Source of the DNA: an uncultured Ruminococcus sp.
GTDB taxonomy: Bacteria > Bacillota > Clostridia > Oscillospirales > Ruminococcaceae
Direction of reading: 5' to 3'
NCBI GenBank assembly: GCA_900543105.1
Contig: UQQA01000026.1
Location: 1 to 22,186 of the forward strand
Length of the DNA: 22,186 bases
Position numbers and translations under genes: made by a program. The notes under the pieces are model-generated. The model was not told where the DNA came from and made no database searches. It saw only the letters and a program-made list of their open reading frames with translations. Each line of letters opens with the position of its first letter. The first letter of the stretch is position 1. Shown here one piece after another: positions 1 to 6,952 of this stretch.

Positions 1-2
1 AT

Positions 3-164
3 GGCGGCGGTTATTATGACAGATTTCTTTCCGCACACAGCGGATTATATAATATAGGCATTGAGTATTGCAGCTGTACAGTTTCAAACCTTGTCAGAGG
101 CAAATTCGATGTTGCGGCAAATCTTATTGTGACAGAAAAATATATCAAGAAAATAAAGGCTTAA
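3..164 (+). CDS. 5-formyltetrahydrofolate cyclo-ligase, C-terminal fragment (5' end outside window)
   Basis: This is the last 53 codons of a gene that begins upstream of the window, open in frame 3 up to a TAA at 162. The enzyme (EC 6.3.3.2) uses ATP to turn 5-formyltetrahydrofolate into 5,10-methenyltetrahydrofolate, returning stored folate to the one-carbon pool in the cytoplasm. The visible part opens with GGYYDRFL, the end of the family's glycine-rich GxGGGYYDRFL signature near the C-terminus. It ends with a segment (AANLIVTEKYI) that fits the family's usual D-x-x-x-D-x-I-(I/V)TE closing strand. The ATG at position 1 is in another frame and hits a stop at 55-57, so it is not a start. mltG begins 12 bases downstream, so the two are probably co-transcribed. 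The identification rests on a short fragment. Confidence 0.75.
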   Translation, partial: GGGYYDRFLSAHSGLYNIGIEYCSCTVSNLVRGKFDVAANLIVTEKYIKKIKA

Positions 165-176
165 AGGAGGGGCAGT

Positions 177-1547
177 ATGGACGAAAATAAGGAAAAAGGC
201 ACTAACGCTGAGGAAACCTCCGCGGAGAACATTCCCGAGGAAATATCTGATGTGAAAAGTGAAAACACTTTACATAGCGACGAAACATCAACTTCGGAAG
301 ATGAGTCCGATATCAACAGCATAATAGAGGAATATTCCGAATATGAGGACAAAAAGGCTGCTGAAAATACTGATTCTCCCGAAAGTACAGATAGATCGGA
401 GGTAGACGGATCCGAAATTTCGGACGATGATGAATTTGAGGACGAGCCTGAGGAAAAACGTCAGCCGAAACCAAAAAAGAAAAAACGCAAAAAGAAAGGT
501 AATGGCAGACTTATCTTTGGACTTATTATGACAGCGATAATTGTTGCTGTTGCGGTGTTCTGTGCGGCTTTCGTGCTGAAATTCGCAAGGGACTTCGTCG
601 GAATAGGAAAATCAAGCGTCGAGGTCGTTGTCGAGATACCGATGAATTCGGGTACTGCAGATATTGCGGATATCCTTGCCGATGAGGGCATAATTGACAG
701 CACATACTTCTTCCGTTTTTACTCCCGTGTAAAGGGTTCGGACGGAACATTCGTCGCAGGCTCACACGTTCTTTCGCCCGATATGTCGTATGAGAACATC
801 GTTCACGAGCTTCAGCAGGGTGCTGTCGACACGCGTGAATCGGTCGATATAACTTTCCCGGAGGGCATCGACCTTCTGGACGCTGCACAGAAGCTTGAAG
901 AAAACAACGTTTGCAGTGCATCTGATTTTATCCGCGAGTTCAACAATTCAAGCTTCGGATTCGATTTTGAAAAGCTTGTAAAGGTCAGCGCGATGAAATT
1001 CTACAAAATGGAGGGCTATCTTTTCCCAGATACCTATACATTTTATGTTGAAGAAGATCCGAAGATCGTCTGCAAGAAGATCTACAGAAACTTTGAAACA
1101 AGAATAACCCTGGATATCTATGCAAGAATGGACGACCTTGGCTTGGAATTTGAAGAAATGCTGACAATGGCTTCAATGGTTCAGGCGGAGGCAAGCTCGG
1201 TGTATGATATGAAGCGAGTGGCATCTGTTTTCCGAAACAGGCTTGCAGATCCCGATAATTATCCGCTCCTCCAATCCGACCCGACAAGAAAATATGTCGA
1301 AGAGGTCATCAAGCCGAATATCGAGTTCCCGTCAAAGGAAATGTTCAAAGCCTATAACACCTACGAGGGCGCAGGACTTCCCCCCGGACCGATATGCAAC
1401 CCGGGACTTGACGCTATAAACGCGGTTCTTTATCCTGCCGATACCGACTATTATTACTTCTGCGCAAATGTCGATACAGGTGAGGTTTATTACGCAAGAA
1501 CTAACGAGGAACACGAAGCAAATCTTGTTCTTGCAGGAATTAAGTGA
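177..1547 (+). CDS. mltG: Endolytic murein transglycosylase MltG (YceG-like)
   Basis: MltG is a membrane-bound lytic transglycosylase that cuts nascent glycan strands inside the chain and is thought to end peptidoglycan polymerisation. The 456-residue protein has an acidic, low-complexity cytoplasmic region (about residues 1-95), a lysine/arginine stop-transfer patch (98-107), one membrane helix (about 111-136) and an extracytoplasmic YceG domain to the end. The family core is visible: MASMVQAEAS around 331-340, RVASVFRNRL, LQSDPTRKY and the late YNTYEGAGLPPGPICNPG segment. The catalytic glutamate region reads QAE (336-338), where E. coli has EKE; the second glutamate, E338, is kept. An AAAGGAGGGG Shine-Dalgarno 4-5 bases before the ATG fixes the start. 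Homologues in Bacillus (yrrL) also sit beside U32 genes, as here. The acidic tail is a Firmicutes-type extension of unknown role. Confidence 0.95.
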   Translation: MDENKEKGTNAEETSAENIPEEISDVKSENTLHSDETSTSEDESDINSIIEEYSEYEDKKAAENTDSPESTDRSEVDGSEISDDDEFEDEPEEKRQPKPKKKKRKKKGNGRLIFGLIMTAIIVAVAVFCAAFVLKFARDFVGIGKSSVEVVVEIPMNSGTADIADILADEGIIDSTYFFRFYSRVKGSDGTFVAGSHVLSPDMSYENIVHELQQGAVDTRESVDITFPEGIDLLDAAQKLEENNVCSASDFIREFNNSSFGFDFEKLVKVSAMKFYKMEGYLFPDTYTFYVEEDPKIVCKKIYRNFETRITLDIYARMDDLGLEFEEMLTMASMVQAEASSVYDMKRVASVFRNRLADPDNYPLLQSDPTRKYVEEVIKPNIEFPSKEMFKAYNTYEGAGLPPGPICNPGLDAINAVLYPADTDYYYFCANVDTGEVYYARTNEEHEANLVLAGIK

Positions 1548-1557
1548 GGAATTGTTA

Positions 1558-2784
1558 ATGGATATAAACAATCTTGAGGTTCTTGCGCCTGCAGGCGACT
1601 ATGAACGCTTTAAGGCTGCGCTCGACTATGGTGCAGATGCGATCTACATCGGCGGAAAGGCTTTCAGTATGAGAGCCGCTCCGAAAAATTTCGAGGGCGA
1701 GGGAATGAAAGCCGCTGTTGATGAGGCACACGCAAAAGGCGTGAAAGTCTATCTCACCTGCAATACTTTGCCGAGAAATGACGAGATCCCACAGTTTGAG
1801 GGTTTTATGCAGGAAGCGGTAGCAAGCGGCGTTGACGCTGTTATCGTTGCCGACCTCGGACTTATGGCTCTCGTGAAAAAATTTGCTCCCGATATGGAGA
1901 TACACATGTCCACCCAGACGGGTATTGTCAACTATGCTTCGGCAAACGAGCTTTACAATATGGGTGCAAAGCGTGTTGTCCTTGCCCGTGAGCTTTCGCT
2001 TGAAGAAATTGCGGAAATTCGCGCAAAGACACCGAAAGACCTTGATATCGAGGTTTTCGTACACGGCGCAATGTGTATGTCGTTCTCCGGCAGATGCCTG
2101 CTTTCGGCATATCTTACCAACCGTGATGCAAATAGGGGAGAATGTTCTCAGCCTTGCCGCTGGGGTTATCACCTTATGGAAGAAAAGCGTCCGAACGAGT
2201 TTTATCCCGTTTATGAGGACGAAAACGGTTCATATATCCTCAATGCAAAGGATATGTGTATGATCGACCATATCGACGACCTCGCAAAAGCAGGGGTTAT
2301 GAGCTTTAAGATCGAGGGCAGGGCGAAGTCCTCATACTATGTTTCCGTTGTCACGAACGCCTACCGTATGGCAATGGATATTTTCAAAAAAGACCCCGAT
2401 AACTTCAAACTTCCTGATTGGGTGCGTGATGAGGTTTTCAAGGTCAGCCACAGAAAATACTGCACGGGCTTTTTCTACGGTCATCCAAAGGACAGCCAGT
2501 ATTATGAAAACAGCGGATATATCCGCGAATATGACGTTGTTGCAATTGTTGACGAGTGCAGGGACGAAAAAATCTACGCAACTCAGCGCAACCGCTTTGA
2601 AAAGGGCGCGCAGGTCGAGATTCTCGCCCCGAATTGCCACTATGACGATATGACTATAAACGAAATGTATGACGAAAACGGCGAGCTTGTCGAAAATGCC
2701 AACCATGCAATGATGAAGCTCGTTATCCCGTGCGAAAAGTCATATCCGGCAGGCTCTATCATCAGAATGAAAAAAGAAGACTAA
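1558..2784 (+). CDS. U32 family protein, TrhP/YrrO-like (probable tRNA uridine-34 hydroxylation)
   Basis: This 408-residue protein belongs to the peptidase U32 family. The full PROSITE-type signature is present at residues 165-183 (E165, F167, G170, C173, G178, C180, S183), followed by the GECSQPCR cysteine segment typical of the group. Bacterial U32 members RlhA and TrhP are now known as RNA hydroxylation factors; TrhP makes 5-hydroxyuridine at tRNA position 34 using a prephenate-derived pathway. The older 'collagenase-like protease' label is probably misleading. The C-terminal domain (about 330-408) and the neighbour mltG match the Bacillus yrrL-yrrN-yrrO neighbourhood, which supports the TrhP call. 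The open frame extends upstream to 1468, but that part overlaps the mltG end. ATG 1558 has a GTGAGGA site at 1544-1550 and starts exactly at the conserved LEVLAPAGD. Assignment to TrhP rather than a sister subgroup is inference. Confidence 0.87.
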   Translation: MDINNLEVLAPAGDYERFKAALDYGADAIYIGGKAFSMRAAPKNFEGEGMKAAVDEAHAKGVKVYLTCNTLPRNDEIPQFEGFMQEAVASGVDAVIVADLGLMALVKKFAPDMEIHMSTQTGIVNYASANELYNMGAKRVVLARELSLEEIAEIRAKTPKDLDIEVFVHGAMCMSFSGRCLLSAYLTNRDANRGECSQPCRWGYHLMEEKRPNEFYPVYEDENGSYILNAKDMCMIDHIDDLAKAGVMSFKIEGRAKSSYYVSVVTNAYRMAMDIFKKDPDNFKLPDWVRDEVFKVSHRKYCTGFFYGHPKDSQYYENSGYIREYDVVAIVDECRDEKIYATQRNRFEKGAQVEILAPNCHYDDMTINEMYDENGELVENANHAMMKLVIPCEKSYPAGSIIRMKKED

Positions 2785-2796
2785 TATAATAGTATA

Positions 2797-2840
2797 AAAT
2801 CCGTCCTCCCGTAATAAATTTATTTCGGGAGGGGATTTTT
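2797..2840 (+). terminator. Hairpin with T-run that also contains the SD of the next gene
   Basis: The left arm CCTCCCG (2805-2811) pairs with CGGGAGG (2826-2832). The pairing extends outwards as AAAATCC against GGATTTT with a two-base bulge (GT, 2803-2804), and inwards through the self-complementary AATAAATTTATT loop. A TTTTT run (2836-2840) follows directly and abuts the ATG at 2841. The shape is that of an intrinsic terminator for the mltG-U32 unit. However, the right arm GGGAGGGG is also the only Shine-Dalgarno for the 2841 gene, so the same hairpin would hide that site in any read-through transcript. Confidence 0.7.
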
Positions 2841-3155
2841 ATGGATAATGAACAGCTTGACGAAAAAACAGAGAATATAGGCGAAATATCGGACGAACCT
2901 AAAACCGAAGTTCCAAGCTTTGTAAGCCTGAATGAAAAAAAGTATATAACGCTTGACGAAACAATAACGTTTCAAGCTATAATCTGTGTTGTTATTTCAA
3001 TTATTTTCATTGCGGCGAATATGTTTGCACCCGATATTGCAGGGCAGCTTTCCGATGAATTCAAGGAGAATTACTATTCTTCCGCTGAAAAAACGGACAA
3101 TGTCCTTGAAGCGTTCCTTGAATTTGTTAATTCAAAACCCATGTCCTATGATTGA
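2841..3155 (+). CDS. Small single-helix membrane protein upstream of SpoIVFB-like protease
   Basis: This is a 104-residue protein I cannot assign by sequence to a named family. Residues 1-40 are polar and acidic, about 43-60 form one hydrophobic helix (FQAIICVVISIIFIAAN), and the last 44 residues are charged and probably extracytoplasmic or facing the intermembrane space. Its gene lies directly before a SpoIVFB-like protease and overlaps it by 8 bases. In Bacillus and many Clostridia this is the place of SpoIVFA, the membrane partner that holds SpoIVFB inactive. SpoIVFA homologues normally carry a C-terminal LytM/M23-like domain, which this protein clearly lacks. It could be a reduced SpoIVFA or an unrelated small protein; position is the only evidence. 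The SD (GGGAGGGG, 2827-2834) sits inside the upstream hairpin, so its translation may depend on that structure opening. Confidence 0.75.
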   Translation: MDNEQLDEKTENIGEISDEPKTEVPSFVSLNEKKYITLDETITFQAIICVVISIIFIAANMFAPDIAGQLSDEFKENYYSSAEKTDNVLEAFLEFVNSKPMSYD

Positions 3156-3732
3156 GTTTTCTTTCAGAGGGGTAAAGGTCTGTTTCGATTTCAGCTTCTT
3201 TGCGGCGGTATCATTGCTTATGCTTTGCAGCGGAAACAACTGTACAGCTTACAGCCTTTACGCCTGTCTGCTTCACGAATCGGGACATCTTCTGGCAATG
3301 CTTTTAACGGGACAAACCGTGAAAAAGCTTGTTTTTTACGGTGCAGGCATAAAAATTATCCGTCCGATGAATGATATGCTCTGCAAATTTCAGCAGGAAA
3401 CAATAACGCTGGCTTCGGGCTGTGCAGTGAATTTTATTTTGTATGCTGTGACGAAGCTGTTTGGTTTCGGCGATGATTTCGGTGCTGTAAATCTTGCGAT
3501 AGGTCTGTTCAATGCACTGCCGATAAGCTTTCTTGACGGCGGAAAAATAATAACAGCGGCGTTTTACCGATTTTTGCCGTACAGATATGCGCTAAAGGCT
3601 GAATCTGCACTCAATTATGCAAGCATTATAACCGTTCCTGCCGCCGCAGCGGTTCTTTTTATGACGGGAACAAGGAATTTTACAATATACCTGACTCTGC
3701 TGTTTTTGCTTTTTACCGCAGTAATGGTTTAG
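3148..3732 (+). CDS. Site-2 (M50) intramembrane metalloprotease, SpoIVFB-like
   Basis: This 194-residue polytopic membrane protein has the zinc-protease motif HESGH at 43-47 (H43, E44, H47) and a late N-x-L-P-x-x-x-L-D-G segment at 122-131 that supplies the third zinc ligand D130. The HExxH numbering matches what I recall for Bacillus SpoIVFB. That enzyme cleaves pro-sigma-K in the mother cell during sporulation. Four to six hydrophobic segments surround the motifs; the family GxxxN element appears as GCAVN at 91-95. The gene overlaps its upstream neighbour by 8 bases and is followed 8 bases later by the radical SAM gene. This is the Clostridia order spoIVFB, radical SAM protein, DUF2344 protein. 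An in-frame extension back to 2986 overlaps the upstream gene in another frame and is rejected; ATG 3148 begins at the family's natural N-terminus. Whether sigma-K is really the substrate cannot be told from this window. Confidence 0.85.
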   Translation: MIEFSFRGVKVCFDFSFFAAVSLLMLCSGNNCTAYSLYACLLHESGHLLAMLLTGQTVKKLVFYGAGIKIIRPMNDMLCKFQQETITLASGCAVNFILYAVTKLFGFGDDFGAVNLAIGLFNALPISFLDGGKIITAAFYRFLPYRYALKAESALNYASIITVPAAAAVLFMTGTRNFTIYLTLLFLLFTAVMV

Positions 3733-3740
3733 GAGGATCT

Positions 3741-5585
3741 ATGCTAAAGGATAAGATAGAAAAGCTTCTGCTCAATGTAAAAACGCCCTCGCGCTATATC
3801 GGCGGAGAGCTTAACAGCGTTGTAAAGGATAAAAATAAAGTGGATATGCGCTTTGCATTCTGCTTTCCGGATACTTATGAGATAGGTATGTCGCATCTCG
3901 GAATGAAGATACTTTATTCGCTGACGAATGAGCGTGAGAATTTCTGGTGCGAACGGGTATTTGCTCCCGATGTGGATTTTGAGAAGCTTATGCGTGAAAA
4001 TGACATTCCTCTTTATGGACTTGAAAGCCTTGAACCGATAAAGGATTTTGATTTCATCGGCTTCACCATACAGTATGAAATGTGCTATACGAACATACTC
4101 AATATGCTTGACCTTGCAGGAGTGCCTGTAAAGGCCAAAGACCGTACAGCACTTTCTCCTATAGTTATCGGCGGAGGTCCGTGCGTGTGCAATCCCGAGC
4201 CTATAGCTGAATTTTTCGATATGTTTATCCTCGGCGAGGGCGAAGAAGTCAACCTTGAGGTTTACGATCTTTATGTTGAGATGAAAAAGAAAGGTGCTTC
4301 AAAAACAGAGTTTCTCGAAGCCGCTGCAAAGATCGAGGGCGTGTATGTCCCTGCTTTCTATGATGTTGCCTACGAAGACGATGGCAGGGTGAAAAGCTTT
4401 ACACCAAATAACCCCAATGCTTCGTCTACTATTAAAAAGAGAATAATCAAGGATATGAGCAGGGTCTACTATCCAGACAAGTTTGTTGTGCCTTATTGTG
4501 AGATCGTCCATGACAGAGCTATAGTTGAGGTGCTCCGCGGCTGTATCCGCGGCTGTCGATTCTGTCAGGCGGGATATATCTATCGACCTCTCCGTGAAAA
4601 AAATACCGGCGTTATTTGCAATGAAACCAAGAGCCTTTGCGAAAGTACGGGCTACGAGGAAGTTTCGCTCTCGTCACTCAGTACGAGCGACCATTCCGAT
4701 ATAGAAAATATGCTTGTAAAGCTTTCAAACTATACAGAGGAAGAAAAGATAAACCTTTCGCTTCCGTCAATGCGTATTGACCGCTTCAGCAAGGAGCTTA
4801 TGGATCAGATACAGAAAGTCCGCAAGAGCGGTCTGACCTTCGCCCCCGAAGCAGGAACACAGCGGCTTCGTGACGTTATCAACAAGAACATCACCGAGGA
4901 CGAAATATTCCGTGCCTGCAAGCTTGCTTTTGATGGCGGATATACGGCTGTAAAGCTCTATTTTATGCTTGGACTTCCGACCGAAACGGACGATGATATC
5001 CGAGGTATCGCCGAGCTTGCAAAAAAGATATGTGACCTTTTCTATCAGAATCCGAACCGTCCCCGTGGCAGACATATCCAGATATCGATAAGCTGTGCAA
5101 CGTTCGTGCCGAAGCCGTTCACACCATTTGAGTTTGAGCCGCAGGCGACCGAGGAAGAGATAAAGCATAAGCAGGAGGTTCTCCTCGATGCAACAAGGGG
5201 CAATCGCAATGTCAGCGTAAGCTGGAGCAAGTACCGCGTTTCCGTCCTCGAAGCTGTTTTGGCAAGAGGGGACAGACGTATTTCGTCCGTTATCTATGAT
5301 GCTTGGAAAAGCGGCTGCAAATTTGACAGCTGGGACGAATATTATAACTACAATGCATGGTGCGAGGTGTTCGGGAAAAACGGTTTGGATATGAATTTCT
5401 ATGCCTGCCGAAAGCGTGAGTATGACGAGTTCTTCCCGTGGGACTGCTTTGACTATTATGTCACAAAGCAGTTCCTCATAAGGGAAAACAAGACTGCACA
5501 CGAAGCCGTAACAACACCGAACTGCCGTGAAAAATGCGCAGGTTGCGGCGTAAACAGATGTATAGGAGGTCCTTGCTTTGACTGA
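3741..5585 (+). CDS. B12-binding-type radical SAM protein, TIGR03960 family
   Basis: A 614-residue radical SAM protein. The N-terminal part (about 1-230) resembles a cobalamin-binding-type domain. The radical SAM core holds the cluster motif C268-x3-C272-x2-C275 (GCIRGCRFC), and the usual downstream elements follow, including APEAGTQRLRDVINKNI and KLYFMLGLPTETDDD. The tail is cysteine-rich (REKCAGCGVNRC, close to the C-terminus) and could hold a second metal site. Proteins of this family are encoded next to, or fused with, a DUF2344 protein in many Clostridia, as is the case here (8-base overlap with the next gene). Their reaction is not known to me. An AGGAGG site precedes the ATG. Family assignment is strong; function is open. 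Confidence 0.9.
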   Translation: MLKDKIEKLLLNVKTPSRYIGGELNSVVKDKNKVDMRFAFCFPDTYEIGMSHLGMKILYSLTNERENFWCERVFAPDVDFEKLMRENDIPLYGLESLEPIKDFDFIGFTIQYEMCYTNILNMLDLAGVPVKAKDRTALSPIVIGGGPCVCNPEPIAEFFDMFILGEGEEVNLEVYDLYVEMKKKGASKTEFLEAAAKIEGVYVPAFYDVAYEDDGRVKSFTPNNPNASSTIKKRIIKDMSRVYYPDKFVVPYCEIVHDRAIVEVLRGCIRGCRFCQAGYIYRPLREKNTGVICNETKSLCESTGYEEVSLSSLSTSDHSDIENMLVKLSNYTEEEKINLSLPSMRIDRFSKELMDQIQKVRKSGLTFAPEAGTQRLRDVINKNITEDEIFRACKLAFDGGYTAVKLYFMLGLPTETDDDIRGIAELAKKICDLFYQNPNRPRGRHIQISISCATFVPKPFTPFEFEPQATEEEIKHKQEVLLDATRGNRNVSVSWSKYRVSVLEAVLARGDRRISSVIYDAWKSGCKFDSWDEYYNYNAWCEVFGKNGLDMNFYACRKREYDEFFPWDCFDYYVTKQFLIRENKTAHEAVTTPNCREKCAGCGVNRCIGGPCFD

Positions 5586-6249
5586 AAAATATGAGGTCAG
5601 GGGTGTATTTGAGAAAAAAGGACGGGCTGTTTTCATCTCCCACCTCGACCTGTTCAGAACCATGCAGCGTGCAATGAAGCGCTCGGGACTTCCTGTATGG
5701 TATTCGGAGGGATTCAACCCGAGGATTTATCTTAACTTTCCGCTTGCGCTTGCTCTCGGCGTGGAAAGTGACTGTGAAATAATGGATTTTGAAGTTGTCA
5801 GACAGATGCCATATGATGAAATGCTCGATGCAATAAATAAAGTCCTGCCCGACGGTATACACTTTGTTTCGATGTCAGCCCCGATAAGCAAAAATAAGGA
5901 GATCTCTTTTTCCGAGTATGAATTTAGGCTTTCAAGTGAAACGCTTTCTCCCGAAGAGGTATCGGAACGCTTTGACAAAATGATGAGCCTTGAAAAGATC
6001 GAAGCGGAGAAACATTCCAAGAAAAAAGGCATGATACTTATTGATATAAAGCCTAATATAAACGTGATCTCTAAGGACATCGGGGATAACGGCGTTGTTC
6101 TCACGGTTCGGCTTCCCGCAGGGCAGGAGCTTAATATCAATTCCAACGTATTTATCGAAGCATTGCAGAAATATTGCGGCATAGATGATCTTGATATTAG
6201 TACAAAACGCACAAAAATACTGAAAAATAATGGTGAATTGTTTGTATAA
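5578..6249 (+). CDS. TIGR03936/DUF2344 radical SAM-associated protein
   Basis: A 223-residue soluble protein with the DUF2344 layout: KGRAVFISHLDLFRTMQRAMKRS near the N-terminus (about residues 14-36), then GLPVWYSEGFNPRIYLNFPLALALGVES, then a more variable C-terminal half. It is the usual partner of the preceding radical SAM protein, sometimes fused to it; presumably the two act together on an unknown substrate. The start is a TTG at 5578 with a well placed AGGAGGT (about 5565-5571). The first codons overlap the last 8 bases of the upstream gene, which suggests translational coupling. No ATG exists near the conserved N-terminus, so the TTG is the best choice. In many Clostridia an Rne/Rng gene and rplU follow; here the cluster ends and the rplS promoter begins about 30 bases on. 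Confidence 0.88.
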   Translation: MTEKYEVRGVFEKKGRAVFISHLDLFRTMQRAMKRSGLPVWYSEGFNPRIYLNFPLALALGVESDCEIMDFEVVRQMPYDEMLDAINKVLPDGIHFVSMSAPISKNKEISFSEYEFRLSSETLSPEEVSERFDKMMSLEKIEAEKHSKKKGMILIDIKPNINVISKDIGDNGVVLTVRLPAGQELNINSNVFIEALQKYCGIDDLDISTKRTKILKNNGELFV

Positions 6250-6281
6250 TCAGCAGATTATCATTTTTTTCGGAAAACCAC

Positions 6282-6310
6282 TTGTAATTATTAGAACAAT
6301 GTGCTAAAAT
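6282..6310 (+). promoter_or_regulatory. Promoter for rplS (TTGTAA-17-TAAAAT, extended -10)
   Basis: A -35 element TTGTAA (6282-6287) is separated by 17 bases from a -10 element TAAAAT (6305-6310), with TGC just before it making an extended -10. Fifteen bases around the -10 (ACAATGTGCTAAAAT, 6296-6310) recur exactly in the promoter before the YerC gene at 19966-19980. The predicted start lies near 6317, which gives a leader of about 175 bases before rplS. Confidence 0.7.
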
Positions 6311-6316
6311 AAAAGA

Positions 6317-6491
6317 GCATTTGATGATCCGTTAGTATAACTATGTCAAAAACACGGTTATACAGACGAGATTAGTGCCGCTGTGAAAGATCACAGTTGA
6401 CATTAAAAGGACAGTCCGCTGCCACAGACCGTATTTTACGATCAACTTGCGTGAGGTAAGAATGTCTGAAAATTTTAGGAGGAATTAATCC
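6317..6491 (+). promoter_or_regulatory. Structured 5' leader of rplS (possible L19-type autoregulatory leader)
   Basis: This long untranslated leader contains several complementary segments: GTATAAC (6335-6341) with GTTATAC (6357-6363); CTGTGA (6381-6386) with TCACAG (6391-6396) around an AAGA loop; and AGTTGA (6395-6400) with TCAACT (6442-6447), extendable by TCAC (6391-6394) with GTGA (6451-6454) across a TGC bulge. The last two helices share bases 6391-6396 and cannot form together, so there are two alternative folds. L19 leaders are known in Firmicutes as ribosomal-protein control elements. I cannot confirm a match to that family by eye. The SD AGGAGGA (6477-6483) lies downstream of the alternative stems. 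Confidence 0.5.
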
Positions 6492-6836
6492 ATGGACGCA
6501 CTTAAACTTATTAGCCAGAGCAGCATGAAGGAGAACGCACCCGCTGTTAACGTTGGTGATACTGTAAAGGTACACGTTAGAATCAAGGAAGGCGACAAGT
6601 ACAGAATCCAGATCTTCGAGGGTACTGTTATCGCAAAGAAGCACGGCGGTATAAATGAAACATTTACCGTTAGACGTCTTTCCTACGGATGCGGCGTTGA
6701 AAGAGTATTCCCTGTTCACTCTCCTATCATTGAGAAGGTTGAACTCGTTAGAAGCGGTAAGGTTCGCCGCAGCAAGCTCTACTATATCCGCGGCAGAGTC
6801 GGAAAAGCAGCTAAGGTTAAAGAGCAGATCAAGTGA
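6492..6836 (+). CDS. rplS: Ribosomal protein bL19
   Basis: The 114-residue protein is full length for bL19, a component of the 50S subunit located near the 30S interface. Recognisable features are the N-terminal MDALKLI, the PAVNVGDTVKVHVRI strand, RIQIFEGTVIAKKHGG, the conserved FTVRRLSYGCGVERVFPVHSP and the basic C-terminal KLYYIRGRVGKAAK. A strong AGGAGGA sits 8 bases before the ATG. In Bacillus and many Firmicutes rplS follows rpsP, rimM and trmD and precedes rbgA and rnhB. Here the downstream part of that order is kept but rplS has its own promoter and leader and is closed by a strong terminator, so it forms a single-gene unit. Confidence 0.98.
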   Translation: MDALKLISQSSMKENAPAVNVGDTVKVHVRIKEGDKYRIQIFEGTVIAKKHGGINETFTVRRLSYGCGVERVFPVHSPIIEKVELVRSGKVRRSKLYYIRGRVGKAAKVKEQIK

Positions 6837-6849
6837 TTTGTTTGAAAAC

Positions 6850-6876
6850 AAAAAGGGGACATTTTGTCCCTTTTTT
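6850..6876 (+). terminator. Intrinsic terminator after rplS
   Basis: GGGACA (6856-6861) pairs with TGTCCC (6865-6870) around a TTT loop. The stem is extended by an A-run on the left and closes into six T on the right (6871-6876). It lies 14 bases after the rplS stop and is a classic rho-independent terminator. The A- and T-runs would let it work on the opposite strand too, but no gene there needs it. Confidence 0.9.
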
Positions 6877-6952
6877 GCTATTCAAGCATTGCTCAAGGTG
6901 TAATTGTTCGGTTTGAACCCTAAATATTTACAATTGGAAAGGATTGACGGTT

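Noticed and set aside
1468..1557. N-terminal extension of the U32 protein
   Set aside because: It overlaps the mltG 3' end in another frame, has no SD, and the family N-terminus begins at ATG 1558.
2986..3147. N-terminal extension of the M50 protease
   Set aside because: It lies inside the 104-residue gene in another frame; ATG 3148 gives an HExxH position typical for SpoIVFB.
4767..5717. 316-codon open frame on the - strand opposite the radical SAM gene
   Set aside because: It is a shadow of the strongly supported + strand gene; the translation shows no recognisable domain and the whole neighbourhood is transcribed on +.
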